A stretch of DNA of 64,000 nt, taken from the NCBI RefSeq assembly GCF_014131695.1, contig NZ_CP036346.1, forward strand, positions 1,674,001 through 1,738,000, written 5' to 3'. Under the pieces are notes generated by a model that saw only the letters and a list, made by a program, of their open reading frames with translations, was not told where the DNA came from and ran no database searches. Positions 17,397-27,563 of this stretch are shown one piece after another (position 1 is the first letter of the stretch; every line of letters starts with the position of its first letter). The stretch is from Thomasclavelia ramosa DSM 1402. GTDB taxonomy: Bacteria; Bacillota_I; Bacilli_A; Erysipelotrichales; Coprobacillaceae. A program made the position numbers and the translations under genes.

Positions 17397-18242
17397 ATAA
17401 TAGTTTAAACAAATTAATGATTTTTGTGCGACCCCAATATAATTAGCAATAACTTCACATTTAACCATCAATAAAAAATAAATATTTTTCTCTTGTTCAC
17501 TCAAACTTTCAAAGTTTGCCTGCCCTTTAGCAATAACTATATCGGCACTTCGGTATATCCTTTTAAATTCATTACTCGTACGTTCTAATACCGTACCCAA
17601 AGAATTATCACCATTACTGATAATTGTAGCGTATTCATCCATTCCAACAAAATATGCATCAGCTTCAATTGAATCATTTACTACTGGTTTTCCTCTTACA
17701 CCAAAATATATATCAATCTCCGGATTGAGTTTTTTAATTCTTCTAATTAATAATTTATCAAGACAAATTTCACCACAATTATCACCTAAATATAAAAGTA
17801 CCTTTGCACTTTTTATATCAGTTATCATTTCTTCAAGCTGATTAATTGCTAATTTTAATTGATCAATATTTTCAAACCACTTATCAATGTCTTTAATTTG
17901 GGTATTATAGATAGGACTAAAATCAATAATATTTCCAATAATTGCATATTTAACAGCCGTTTCAAAAGAGTTGATCTTATTTTCAAATTCAGTACTACGT
18001 GATAAGAAAAGTTCGTTATAATATTTCCGAAGTTCAAAATATGGATCCTCATCATTAACTTGCTGCTTGATCATTTCAAATGTAGCACCAATTATCTCTG
18101 GATTAGTTTTAGTAAAATTTAGTTTTCCCAAATACTGAAATACTCCTCGATAAAACATATCACGATTTTTTATATTTGTAATATTGGCCACTTTAATAAC
18201 TTGACTGATCAAGCATGGTAAACAATTTTCATTTATTTTCAT
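17379..18242 (-). CDS. DUF89/ARMT1-like damage-control phosphatase
   Basis: 287 residues from ATG 18242, set by AAAGGAGG nine bases upstream; GTG 18251 would sit on top of that site. The N-terminus NENCLPCLISQ has the CxxC found in bacterial DUF89 proteins. Near residues 155-165 the pattern YLGDNCGEICLDK matches the metal-binding Asp-Asn motif of the family, followed by FGVRGKPVVND. DUF89 enzymes are metal-dependent phosphatases that hydrolyse side-product or damaged phosphometabolites. The gene follows an RpiR-family sugar-phosphate sensor, which fits a sugar-phosphate substrate. The exact substrate is unknown. Confidence 0.82.
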   Translation of the reverse strand: MKINENCLPCLISQVIKVANITNIKNRDMFYRGVFQYLGKLNFTKTNPEIIGATFEMIKQQVNDEDPYFELRKYYNELFLSRSTEFENKINSFETAVKYAIIGNIIDFSPIYNTQIKDIDKWFENIDQLKLAINQLEEMITDIKSAKVLLYLGDNCGEICLDKLLIRRIKKLNPEIDIYFGVRGKPVVNDSIEADAYFVGMDEYATIISNGDNSLGTVLERTSNEFKRIYRSADIVIAKGQANFESLSEQEKNIYFLLMVKCEVIANYIGVAQKSLICLNYYKSMSH

Positions 18243-18290
18243 TCGACTCACCCTCCTTTAGCATAGCATTCTTATATTTAAATAAATATT

Positions 18291-18309
18291 ATTTCCAAAA
18301 AATGGAAAT
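18291..18309. promoter_or_regulatory. Palindrome between rpiR-like and DUF89 genes
   Basis: ATTTCCA (18291-18297), five A, TGGAAAT (18303-18309): a perfect 7-bp inverted repeat in the 68-base gap between the two genes. It could be an operator of the RpiR protein or a processing hairpin; no U-run follows. Confidence 0.4.
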
Positions 18310-18310
18310 T

Positions 18311-19084
18311 CTATTTTATCAAATTTTTTTGATATTTCATAAAAATCAAATCAACAAGACATTGCAAAGTATAGTTATATAAATCATGTTTTATTGGAAC
18401 CAAAATAACTTCATTGACATATTCGAGCTCCTGCACTAAATTATTTTTAGTAATTACGTAAACCTTTGCTTTACTACTTTTTAAATAATCATAAGTATGA
18501 TAAAAACGTGAATAGCCATTTTTCATGACATAGTTACCAGAAAAGCTAAAAATTACAATTAAAGTATTACTATCTGCACTTTTAATAAAATCTAGTTGGT
18601 CTTGAAAGTTAGTGTAAGAAATGCAAATTTTTCCCCAGCCAATTAAATTATACTGTAATTCTTTTGCTCCATTATCACTATTTAAAATTCCAAAAATTGC
18701 TATTTTTGGATATTTGTAAAAATCATAGACAAGTTTATCCACTCGACTTTCATCAAAATTCTGATAAAAATACGTAATCTCCTCAGTAACCATTTTCTGA
18801 TATACTCTATAATCAATTATTTCTCTTTGTAAACCTGTATGTCGCTTTTGCTCCCCGTGATATACCAAGGCTTCTTTAAAATCAGAAAAAGATTCAATCC
18901 CTAACGATCGTACAAATCGGCTTACTTGCGATATTGAAACATTTGTATTTTTCGCTAACTCACTAATTGATAGACTATTAATATTTTCGTGATTTGCTAT
19001 TAAATATTTAGCAATATCACAATCAACTACACTATTGTGAGAATTATTTATTACATTTATTAACATTGTTGTCACCAAATTCAT
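18311..19084 (-). CDS. RpiR/MurR family transcription regulator (HTH + SIS)
   Basis: 257 residues from ATG 19084 (AGGAG seven bases upstream; ATG 19102 has no such site). The N-terminal RpiR-type helix-turn-helix includes SISELAKNTNVSISQVSRFV. The C-terminal SIS domain (about 105-250) shows KIAIFGILNSDNGAKELQYN and LIVIFSFSGNY; SIS domains bind phosphosugars. It probably senses a sugar phosphate and controls the following DUF89 gene and itself. Confidence 0.8.
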   Translation of the reverse strand: MNLVTTMLINVINNSHNSVVDCDIAKYLIANHENINSLSISELAKNTNVSISQVSRFVRSLGIESFSDFKEALVYHGEQKRHTGLQREIIDYRVYQKMVTEEITYFYQNFDESRVDKLVYDFYKYPKIAIFGILNSDNGAKELQYNLIGWGKICISYTNFQDQLDFIKSADSNTLIVIFSFSGNYVMKNGYSRFYHTYDYLKSSKAKVYVITKNNLVQELEYVNEVILVPIKHDLYNYTLQCLVDLIFMKYQKNLIK

Positions 19085-19131
19085 CCAATTTCTCCTATTC
19101 ATAATTCAATACCAGGCTTTACTATTGTTTT

Positions 19132-19661
19132 TTATAAAAGTAATTTCATTTTGATAATAATTAATCTCATTATTTTTTGAAAAGCTTTATTTCCAGCCAA
19201 TACCTCATGATTAGTCAAATTACAAAGTTCTTCGATTCAACATATCCCCCAAATAAAGAGATTATCTGGTATAATCATTCCGTAAGCTTTAAAAAATATT
19301 TTTATTCTTTCTTTTCTAAACAAAGTATCATTTGTCTTATAATCTCTTATTGTTCCATCCGAATTAGTCTGATAACTAGCATCATTGTGACAATATAATC
19401 TGTCCAAACAATTGCATGACAATTAAGAAAGTTGTTACCAGATATATATTCATGCAAAAAAGATAATATCTCACGATTATTTTCATCATCGCCTAAAAAT
19501 CTTGGAACTCTATTACACTTTTTAAATTCTAAATATTGTGAAAAATCATGGATATAAGGTTTCCAATAGCTGTTACGATAGATTCTATCCCCTTTCTTTT
19601 CAATAGTTTGATTTACGTTTCCATTTAACCTTTCTATTTCTTTATTCCATGTAATATAAAT
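19132..19661 (-). pseudogene. Decayed aminoglycoside-phosphotransferase-family gene
   Basis: On the minus strand a frame from about 19661 reads WNKEIERLNGNVNQ and continues to YISGNNF, then shifts near 19420-19430 into a second frame with CHNDASYQTN, which resembles the HxDxxxxN catalytic loop of APH-type kinases. That frame meets TGA at 19237 and continues to 19132 with LAGNKAFQKI, a typical C-terminus of small phosphotransferases. No ATG is in frame at the expected start. At least one frameshift, one internal stop and a lost start make it non-functional. It fills the gap upstream of the rpiR-like gene. Confidence 0.7.
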
Positions 19662-19775
19662 ACCTATTTATCATTAAAATTATCTTATCATACAATTTAA
19701 AAGGCAACAATTAAATGATCCATATCATTTCTATTTACAAGCTGCGATATGGATCAATAAACATAAATTTAGTTT

Positions 19776-20183
19776 TTATCCGCCATTTTTTAAATACTTA
19801 ATTAATATGTTATCAATAACTAATGAATTATCCCTATTAGGATTAATAATTATTGCATTTTTCTCTTTAAATCTTTTCATTAACATAAAACAATCATAAA
19901 TACTCAAAGTAACAAAATAGCGATATTTTGAATTGAATAAAACAGGACTAGAATATACAGGTAAATAATTTTGAGTAGTTTCTCCAGATAAATTATCTAA
20001 AATCATTATTAGATCATCATTGGGGATCTTTAGTAATTTTTGTTTTGAAATCTTAATTGTCGAAGGCATATAAATTGGTTTTGATTTTAAATAATCAAGA
20101 ATATCTTTTAAACGATTGAGTTCAATATCATGATTGTATGCTTTTATTAGCTGGTTTAAATTATCATTAGTTTCTATAGTCAT
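19776..20183 (-). CDS. SseB-like small protein
   Basis: 135 residues from ATG 20183 with GGTGAG ribosome site. The pattern NLNQLIKAYNHDIELNRLKDIL, IYMPSTI and LPVYSSPVLF resembles the N-terminal SseB domain (often YxP, then LPVFTS). No membrane helix. SseB-domain proteins in Firmicutes have no clear role. Family assignment is tentative; a real gene is likely from codon use and start site. Confidence 0.55.
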   Translation of the reverse strand: MTIETNDNLNQLIKAYNHDIELNRLKDILDYLKSKPIYMPSTIKISKQKLLKIPNDDLIMILDNLSGETTQNYLPVYSSPVLFNSKYRYFVTLSIYDCFMLMKRFKEKNAIIINPNRDNSLVIDNILIKYLKNGG

Positions 20184-20318
20184 ATACTCACCGACTTTCA
20201 AATTGATTTTCAAGGATATTATTGTAACATATCTAAGCTTATAAAGAAACGCGTTATTCACCTTTTCTTATACATTATGTTTAATACTAAATGATACGCG
20301 ACTACCTTGCAATCACAG

Positions 20319-20343
20319 AGTAATTCACAAATTGTGAATTACT
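20319..20343. promoter_or_regulatory. 25-base perfect palindrome upstream of the SseB-like gene
   Basis: AGTAATTCACAA (20319-20330), one central A, then TTGTGAATTACT (20332-20343). Twelve perfect pairs with a single-base centre suit a dimeric protein-binding site better than an RNA hairpin. It lies between the XRE gene terminator and the SseB-like gene. Confidence 0.6.
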
Positions 20344-20364
20344 TGTGCATATTCTTAAATATTA

Positions 20365-20393
20365 TAAAAAATGATGATATTTAACCATCATTT
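20365..20393 (-). terminator. Terminator of the XRE regulator gene
   Basis: Minus strand AAATGATG, 9-base loop, CATCATTT followed by a T-rich run (20371-20365). The stem overlaps the stop codon. Confidence 0.8.
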
Positions 20394-21422
20394 ATATTTT
20401 TCTAAGATTTTATTCATTTCAAGATCATCGGTAATAAATTTACAATCAGGATCACTTTTAATTGATGTCACAAGCATATTTTTCATTTCTTGAACAAAGG
20501 TCTGATCAATTTTTTTTGCTGTAATATGGCGATATAAAGGAGAAGTATTGATATTCCATCCTTTATTAATTGCATTGAACATTTCTTTTAATATTTTTAA
20601 ACACTCTAACCGTTTTTTACGATTTATACATAATTGAAAATGTGCAGTATAACTAGAATATTTCCATAATTTAAAAACTTCATGCATTTCTTTATATATA
20701 TCGGCGATTATTTCAGCATCATCATACCGCTCTTGTTTAATTGCAATCTCCATTAAAGTTAAAAGCATAGTTGGAATCTCATTAACTGTCACTAAAAGTT
20801 TTTCTTCTTGTAATTTAGCGGCTACTTCTAATTTTGCTTGAGCTATGTAGAGATTGACTAACTTTTGTTTTTTATCTATTAAATGTTGTTCTGGTAATTC
20901 ATTAATTAGCTTCTCAGCCTGTTCAAGTTTCCCTTGATTAATATACTTGTTGATCAAAACTGCTTGAGCTTGATTTTTAATCATTGGATTGTCACTAGTT
21001 AAACACTGTTCCAATAAACTGTCAATTTTTTGCTGATATTTTATAGCTTCATCCATCTCGTTTAATGAAAGCAATCCTTCTAAAACAACTGCTACATTAA
21101 CAATTAGATTATCACAAGTTGGATATTCATTTATTTTATCTATTGCAATTCTATATGCCTGCTGAAAATCTTTGATTGCAGCTAAATCGTTTAAAAACAA
21201 CACAACTTCATAATCTGACAAATCATCTTTAAATGACAATAGAGTATTTAAGTCTGTTTTTAGGATTCTTGCTAGAGCTGGTAAAATAGTAATATCTGGA
21301 TAACTAATCCCCCGCTCCCATTTATTGACTGCTGGCGTAGTAAGATTTAAAAACTTGGCTAATTGCTCTTGTGTATACCCTAAAGCTAATCGCTTTTCTT
21401 TAATTATTTCATTAATTTTCAT
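20388..21422 (-). CDS. XRE-family regulator with TPR-like C-terminus
   Basis: 344 residues. Residues 1-60 form a Cro/C1-type helix-turn-helix (YTQEQLAKFLNLTTPAVNKWERG). The rest is a series of helical pairs with A-x2-L spacing resembling TPR repeats (about 70-330), as in Rgg/PlcR-like or stress-response XRE proteins. No adjacent peptide gene is seen. The neighbour 98 bases downstream of its start is a MATE exporter in the same direction, but separate transcription is likely. Target unknown. Confidence 0.78.
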   Translation of the reverse strand: MKINEIIKEKRLALGYTQEQLAKFLNLTTPAVNKWERGISYPDITILPALARILKTDLNTLLSFKDDLSDYEVVLFLNDLAAIKDFQQAYRIAIDKINEYPTCDNLIVNVAVVLEGLLSLNEMDEAIKYQQKIDSLLEQCLTSDNPMIKNQAQAVLINKYINQGKLEQAEKLINELPEQHLIDKKQKLVNLYIAQAKLEVAAKLQEEKLLVTVNEIPTMLLTLMEIAIKQERYDDAEIIADIYKEMHEVFKLWKYSSYTAHFQLCINRKKRLECLKILKEMFNAINKGWNINTSPLYRHITAKKIDQTFVQEMKNMLVTSIKSDPDCKFITDDLEMNKILEKYK

Positions 21423-21520
21423 TAATTTTCACCTCATTATAGTAATATAATAACATATGCATTCTAAGATACAATTGACCGTTAGTTACTATTGCTGGGA
21501 AAAAATAAACGAATTGTTAA

Positions 21521-22879
21521 TTAAACTGTTACTTCCTCGCTACTTTGAGTTACTTTTAATTCTTTACGTTTATAAATCCATCCACCAATAAAGACAATAT
21601 TCGCAAAAAGCCACGCTAATGGATTTGCAAAACAAATTGCATTAAAACCAAATGATGAAACAAAAAAGAAAGCAACAATACAGCGAGCTATCATTTCTGC
21701 AACACCGCCAAACATTGCTAAAAAACTATAACCTAATCCCTGTAGTAAATTACGCAATATAAATAAAATACATAAGATATAATATCCCATCGAATTAATT
21801 AACAAATATTGTTTAATTTCTGCCATAATAACAACTTCTTTAGCATCGATAAATAACAATGATAGATAATCAGAAGTAAAGTAAACAAATATAAATACAA
21901 TAGCACAATAAGCAGCGCCAATAATACAACTTACTCGTAATCCGGCGAAAATCCGTCCTATTTTATTTGCGCCTAAATTCTGACCGCCATACGTTGCCAT
22001 TGTTAACCCTAAAGTTTCTAATGGCTGAGTCAACATAACAGAAATTTTAATCGCAGCAGTAACTGCAGCTACAACATCTGAACCTAAAGTATTAACAGCA
22101 GATTGAATCACAACACTGCCAATTGCAGTAATCGAAAACTGCATTGCCATCGGTAAGCCCATTTGTAATAATCGAATACTGTGTTTTTTACTGAATTTTT
22201 TATCATCATGTTCGAAAGTTAAAACGTCGGTTTTCTTTTTCATATAAATATAGCAGGCTGCTCCAGATAGAAATTGGGCAATTACTGTTGCATAGGCAGC
22301 TCCTACTGCTCCCATATCAAATTGAGTAATAAAAATCAAATCTAGAACAATATTAATTATTGATGATAAAATCAAAAAATATAACGGTGTCCTTGAATCT
22401 CCGATTGCTCTTAAAATACTTGATAAAATATTATATAGCATTGTGGCAAATAATCCAATAAAGATAACCACGATATAATCATATGCCTGCTGATAAATAT
22501 CACTTGGTGTTTGCATCAACTCTAAAACTGATGGTAAAGCAATAACAGTAGCAATTGTCATAATTGCTGTAATTAACATACATAAATAAAATGAATTAAC
22601 TATATATTTTTTCATGTCTTGTATTTTTTTACCACCAAAACTTTGGGCAATTGGAATTCCAAAACCACTACATATACCAATTCCAAAACCAATAATCATA
22701 AAGTTTAGTGATCCGGTCGACCCCACAGCTGCTAAAGCTGTTTTCCCAACATATTTCCCAACAATAATTGTATCAACCATACTATAAAACTGTTGAAAAA
22801 TATTACCTATTACTAAAGGTATCCCAAAAGCAATAATCAGCTTAAGAGGACTACCTGTCGTCATATCCTTTTTCATCAT
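21521..22879 (-). CDS. MATE family efflux transporter
   Basis: 452 residues with twelve hydrophobic segments and the MATE-repeat pattern: PLVIGNIFQQFYSMVDTIIVGKYVGKTALAAVGSTG near the N-terminus (two overlapping motifs) and its counterpart near residue 240 with PMAMQFSITAIGSVVIQ. Cation-coupled export of drugs or metabolites is the family role. GGAGGG ribosome site. Length is normal and no defect is seen. Substrate unknown. Confidence 0.88.
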   Translation of the reverse strand: MMKKDMTTGSPLKLIIAFGIPLVIGNIFQQFYSMVDTIIVGKYVGKTALAAVGSTGSLNFMIIGFGIGICSGFGIPIAQSFGGKKIQDMKKYIVNSFYLCMLITAIMTIATVIALPSVLELMQTPSDIYQQAYDYIVVIFIGLFATMLYNILSSILRAIGDSRTPLYFLILSSIINIVLDLIFITQFDMGAVGAAYATVIAQFLSGAACYIYMKKKTDVLTFEHDDKKFSKKHSIRLLQMGLPMAMQFSITAIGSVVIQSAVNTLGSDVVAAVTAAIKISVMLTQPLETLGLTMATYGGQNLGANKIGRIFAGLRVSCIIGAAYCAIVFIFVYFTSDYLSLLFIDAKEVVIMAEIKQYLLINSMGYYILCILFILRNLLQGLGYSFLAMFGGVAEMIARCIVAFFFVSSFGFNAICFANPLAWLFANIVFIGGWIYKRKELKVTQSSEEVTV

Positions 22880-23106
22880 TTTCCCTCCTTAAACATGTTT
22901 ATTTATTATACATTATTTTCTAACAATGTTAAGAAAATTTATAAATATGAAAAACTATTTATATCAAGTAATCACTTTATTAAAAAATATAGTTTAATAC
23001 ATTTATTGACTAAAATTGACAGTATCTTTAATTTATTATATATTCATTTGCAGAAGGTAATATTTATGTTAATATTTACTGCTTTATTAGATAGGAAAAA
23101 AAGAAA

Positions 23107-24638
23107 ATGAGTTTATTAACAATTAAAGATTTATCTCATGATTTTAGAGATAAAATATGATATAAAAATGTAAATTTTAAAGTTTTTAAAAATGAACATA
23201 TAGTCATCTTAGGAGCCAATGGTGCTGGTAATAGCATATTAATGAAATTGCTTACCGGTGCTTATTTACCAGAGTATGGTCAAATTATTTGGCATTCTAA
23301 TATTAAAGTCGCCCACCTTAATCAATATGCTACTCTTAATCAAGAATAAATAATCAAAGAATATCTTAGTCCTGTCTACAATGAAGAATATTTTTTAGAA
23401 CAAAAAATGCTAACACTGTATCAAAAAAAGAAGTTTTAATAATAATGAAGAACTTTTGACTTTAGCTGGTAGATATCAAGAAAAATTGATTAACAGTGGT
23501 TATTATACTATCGATACTTCAATAAATATGGTAACTGCAGGACTTGGGATTAATCTAATTGGACTTGATAAAAAAATTAATAAAATCAGTGGTGGACAAT
23601 GTGCTAAAGTGATTCTAGCTAAATTGTTATTAGAAAAACTAGATGTTTTATTATTGGATGAACTTACTAATTTTTTAGACACTAAACATATTAATTAGCG
23701 AGTTGACTTTTTAAATAATTTTATGGACACCTATATTGTTATCTCGCACGATTTTGATTTTCTAGATAAAATTACTGATTGTATTTTAGATATTGATTAT
23801 TATACAATAAAAAATATCGTGGAAAATATTCATCTTTTTAAAACAAAAAAACGTCTTCGCACTGATTATCTAAGACGTTATCAAAAACAACAAAAACATA
23901 TAAAAAACGGAACAATTTATCCGCAAAAATATAGCTGGGAATAATTCAGAAATAACTCAAGGAAGACGTAAACAATTAGCTCACTTTGAACGTCTAACAT
24001 CACCTATTACAATTATAATACTAGATTTTAAATTTAAAAATCTACCACTTTTAACGAAACAAATTCTTAAAGCAGCTAATTTAACGATTGGATATCATAA
24101 GCCTTTACTTTCAAAGATCAGCTTTTCACTGTCCGCTCAAGAAAAATTGCCATTACTGGATTTAACAGTGTTGGAAAATCAACACTTAAAAAACGTTACT
24201 AGGTGAAATTATTCTGATATCAGGAACCTTTATTTTTAATGATCAAATAAAAATTGCTTATTATAATCAAGATTTAATTTGGACTAATGATTATCAAACA
24301 CCGTTAGAAATAGTTCACGATAGTCATCCTAAATTAGGCATTAAGACAATTCGAACCAATCTTGCACATTTCAATATTACGACCGATCTTATTGATAAAC
24401 CAATTATCCAATTAAATGGTGGTGAGCAGACAAAAGTAAAATTATGTATGTTGCTATTATTACTAGCCATTTATTGATTTTAGATGAACCAACTAATCAT
24501 CTAGATCAAGAAATAAAAAAAGCATTGGCAAAAGCAATTAAAAATTATTCTAGTAGTGCTATTTTAGTTTGCCATGAGCCTGATTTTTATCAAGAATTAG
24601 TTGATCACATAATTAAAATAGAAAACTGTAATTTCTAA
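23107..24638 (+). pseudogene. Decayed ABC-F ATPase gene
   Basis: From ATG 23107 the frame reads MSLLTIKDLSHDFRDKI then TGA. It goes on with Walker A LGANGAGNS (the essential Lys is Asn), more stops near 23347 and 23440, signature ISGGQCAK, Walker B LLLDELTNFLD, and in the second half a broken Walker A, LNGGEQTKV and LLILDEPTNHLD near 24475. Two ATPase halves with an intervening linker and no membrane part are ABC-F (translation factor/antibiotic resistance type). Several stops and frame changes make it dead. Confidence 0.85.
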
Positions 24639-24640
24639 TA

Positions 24641-24750
24641 AAAACCTACATAGTAGTTAATGATCTGATGCCTCTTTAATATTCAGCGTTTCATTTATTT
24701 ACACAGTCTGCTTTAGAAGTACCATACCATAACATCTACTAGTAGGTTTT
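24641..24750. repeat. Inverted repeat enclosing about 90 bases
   Basis: AAAACCTAC (24641-24649) pairs with GTAGGTTTT (24742-24750). The inner flanks also carry CTAC..GTAG elements (CTACATAGTAG and CTACTAGTAG). It lies between the ABC-F relic and ddh, with no coding sequence inside. It may be a relic of a small mobile element or an extended terminator for ddh. Confidence 0.35.
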
Positions 24751-24775
24751 AGATTTATTAAATTTGAAAATTTTA

Positions 24776-25756
24776 CTATAATAATTTTTTTCTTAATTCA
24801 TCACCAGATTCAGGATGTAAGTAAGCAGGCGCTATATCAAAAACAGTTTTACATCCATGTTGACCCTCTTGATACATCCGATGCGCTGCTCGAGCATATG
24901 CAACTAATACACTTGACGTGAATTCCGGATTTGAATCTAAGGTTAATTTATACTCAATTACATGTTTGTTTTCTTGTTCGAATCCAGTTGTACCACTTCT
25001 TAATACAACCCCTCCATGAGGAATTCCTTGGTGATCACGTAATAATTCAGCTTCACTTATAAAATGAACAGTAGTATCATAGTCTGCAAAATAATTAGGC
25101 ATTGTCTTAATTTCTTCTTCTATTCTTTGTAAATCAGCCCCTTCTTCAGCAACAACAAAGCATTCACGAGTATGTTTTTGACGTGTTACTAAAGTTGGAT
25201 TCTCCCCATTACGAACACTTTGAAGAGCAGCTTCTACTGGAATAGTATACTGTCTTGCATCCTTAACTTCGTCAATTCTTCTGATTGCATCAGAATGTCC
25301 CTGACTAACCCCTTTTCCCCAAAAAGTATAATCATGACCCTGCGGTAAAATAGCTTGTCCATAAAGACGGTTTAATGAAAATAACCCTGGATCCCAGCCA
25401 ACAGAAATAATACTTATATGTTTATTCTTTTTACTTGCCTCATCAACATTAGCAAAATGTTCAGGGATTTTAGCATGTGTATCAAAACTATCAACTACAT
25501 TAAAATATTCTGCTAATTCTACTGTTTGTTTTGGTAAATCATTGGCACTACCACCACATAAAACAAGAACATCAATTTGATCTTTCATATCATAAACTTT
25601 ATCCATACTATAAACAGGTACATCACTATGTGTTTTTACTGATTTAGGATTTCTTCTTGTAAAAACCCCAGTTAGTTCCATATCTTGACTATGTAATACT
25701 GCACATTCTACCCCACGTCCTAAATTTCCGTATCCTACAATTCCTATTTTTATCAT
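24776..25756 (-). CDS. ddh: meso-Diaminopimelate dehydrogenase
   Basis: 326-residue NADPH-dependent enzyme that makes meso-2,6-diaminopimelate from tetrahydrodipicolinate in one step, for lysine and peptidoglycan. N-terminal Rossmann motif GIVGYGNLGRGVE (6-18), GVFTRRNP, LCGGSANDLP and the signature VGWDPGLFSLNR near 125 are typical of Ddh. TFWGKGVSQGHSDAIRRI matches the substrate-binding segment. GGAGT ribosome site. It stands alone between two decayed gene groups. Its presence implies meso-DAP in the wall or lysine synthesis. Confidence 0.93.
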   Translation of the reverse strand: MIKIGIVGYGNLGRGVECAVLHSQDMELTGVFTRRNPKSVKTHSDVPVYSMDKVYDMKDQIDVLVLCGGSANDLPKQTVELAEYFNVVDSFDTHAKIPEHFANVDEASKKNKHISIISVGWDPGLFSLNRLYGQAILPQGHDYTFWGKGVSQGHSDAIRRIDEVKDARQYTIPVEAALQSVRNGENPTLVTRQKHTRECFVVAEEGADLQRIEEEIKTMPNYFADYDTTVHFISEAELLRDHQGIPHGGVVLRSGTTGFEQENKHVIEYKLTLDSNPEFTSSVLVAYARAAHRMYQEGQHGCKTVFDIAPAYLHPESGDELRKKLL

Positions 25757-25918
25757 GTTTCCACTCCTTATATTTTTTAATATTTTATCATTCTTTTATC
25801 AAAAAAACACGAATATGAAATTTTTCTTACATCAATATATTTTTTCTCATATATAAACTTCTACTATTAAATATATTTATTTTGGCAACTAATAACTATT
25901 AGCTAAAAAGGGGAGGAA

Positions 25919-26516
25919 ATGATTTCAACAAAAGAAAAAATATTATTAGAAGCACTAACTTTATTTTCAAAAAATAGCTACGATGCAATAACTGTTAACC
26001 AAATTGCTCAAATCGTTGGAATCAAGGCTCCATCACTGTATAAACATTATCGAAGTAAACAATATATTTTTATATGATAACATTAAAAATATGAATGGTA
26101 TCAAAAATTTGTCGAAAGTCTAGAAATGAATGGAATTGCTCTAGAACAAGAGATGTATCGATTCATTAATATTGATGAGAATATGTTTCCTTATTTTCTC
26201 CACGACGAATTTCAAAGTAAGTTTGAAAAATAATGACAGTTGAACAGTTTAAAAATAAAGATTTTGCCAACTAATATATCAAAGAATATTTTGACGATTC
26301 ATTACCCTATCAACAATTCATTTTTCTGTTTTAACCAAGCATAATATTTCAAAAGACGAAAATTCATATATTATTACTTTACACTTTTATACTCCTATTT
26401 ACATTCTTATCTCTTTATGTAACAGTACCCCAGAACGTGAAGATGAGGTAGTTAATATTTTGGGACTTCGCATTAAACAGTTTAATCGTTTATATGCTAA
26501 TAATGGTAAAATTTAA
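25919..26516 (+). pseudogene. Decayed TetR family regulator gene
   Basis: ATG 25919 follows GGGGAGG. The first 52 codons encode a TetR helix-turn-helix (ITVNQIAQIVGIKAPSLYKHY), then a frameshift leads to a stop at about 26075. Other frames continue with EYQKF..EMYRFINIDENMFPYFLHDEF, further stops near 26230, and end ILGLRIKQFNRLYANNGKI before TAA 26514-26516. The C-terminal TetR domain is thus broken in two or more places. The stop overlaps ATG 26516 of the next relic. Confidence 0.75.
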
Positions 26517-27111
26517 TGAATCGCATTAGCATTTTTACAAGTTGCTTTTTATTTGCAATTTATTATCATATTGAAAATCGAAATCTTCCTTTTGTTCTAC
26601 CAGCATGATTATTTTTCCGATCACGATATGTTTTCTATGTTTAATTTAACTTTATGCAAAGGATACCAGTTTTTAAAAAAATATATTTCTAACCATCAGC
26701 TTAATCCAATACTTTTTAAAAGGACTGTTCAAATATATAATCACAGAACCGTCTTTACTTTGAGTTTCTAGATTTCTTTATCAAATTTCTCTGTCTTCTT
26801 TGCAAATTTTAGCTGGTATCCTTTTAACTCTTTATTTATCAAACCACAACGTTACATGGAATGCCGTATCTATAATTAAGATTCTATTTTCAGTACAGCC
26901 TTTTAGTTTTTATCCCTACTCCATTTACAATTTAGCTTTTTGTTTAGTGTCTATATTGGAATAAGAATATAGACATTATCATCATCCTGAGCATTTTTAT
27001 AAAATCAGTAATAAACACTCAACTTGTGAAAACTACAACTTAGATACTTGTCATAAACATGAAACAAAATTATTTCATAAAGCACTCAAAGATAAATATC
27101 AAAATAAATAA
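26516..27111 (+). pseudogene. Decayed partner gene of the TetR relic, unidentified
   Basis: ATG 26516 overlaps the TetR stop (TAATG), a normal operon junction. The first 30 codons (MNRISIFTSCFLFAIYYHIE) are followed by frame changes, hydrophobic stretches such as LAGILLTLYLSNHNVTWNAV near 26810, a stop near 26960, and a His/Cys-rich end (YRHYHHPEHFYKISNK) up to TAA 27109-27111. This looks like a multi-helix membrane protein with a polar tail, dead by several mutations. I cannot name the family. A weak hairpin (AGATAACT..AGTTATCC) follows. Confidence 0.45.
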
Positions 27112-27296
27112 AAAGATAACTACAAAATCTAATATATTTAAAGTTATCCTCTTATTTATATGATTTTAAAATTAATTTAATCGTACTCTGTTTTACTTAA
27201 AATTATTAAAGAGCTTATTTTATATTAATAATTTCCATAAGTATTTTGGAAATATCATCATAATCATTGATCCAAATGACATTTATCCCCAAACTA

Positions 27297-27518
27297 TTAA
27301 AATAATGCTACCTTATAATTATAATAGTTTTTTATGTACTTATCGTTATTAGCTGCAATATCATCACAATTCTCTTCAATGATATCTATATTCTCTTCTA
27401 ACTTTGAAGTCGGAATATATACTTGATTATTTCTTATTACCAAAACAACCGCTTTATCATCAATGTTTTCTCCATTATATATATCACTGATTTTCCAAAT
27501 TTCTCCCCTATTATTCAT
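27297..27518 (-). CDS. Small acidic hypothetical protein
   Basis: 73 residues with no recognised domain. The N-terminal half (GEIWKISDIYNGENIDDKAVVLVIRNN, two beta-rich runs) resembles a small SH3-like barrel, and the rest is acidic and Asn-rich. The ribosome site is weak (GAAAGAT). It lies 45 bases downstream of the rsmH-like gene, in the same direction. It may be real or a relic. Confidence 0.4.
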   Translation of the reverse strand: MNNRGEIWKISDIYNGENIDDKAVVLVIRNNQVYIPTSKLEENIDIIEENCDDIAANNDKYIKNYYNYKVALF

Positions 27519-27563
27519 ATATTAGTTTAGTTATCTTTCAATATATAGTAATTCCAAGTATAC

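Noticed and set aside
19177-19398. Plus-strand small gene upstream of rpiR
   Set aside because: The minus strand of the same stretch carries phosphotransferase motifs, so the plus frame is a shadow of that pseudogene.
26553-26771. A 72-residue plus-strand gene
   Set aside because: It is one frame of the decayed partner of the TetR relic, without a ribosome site.
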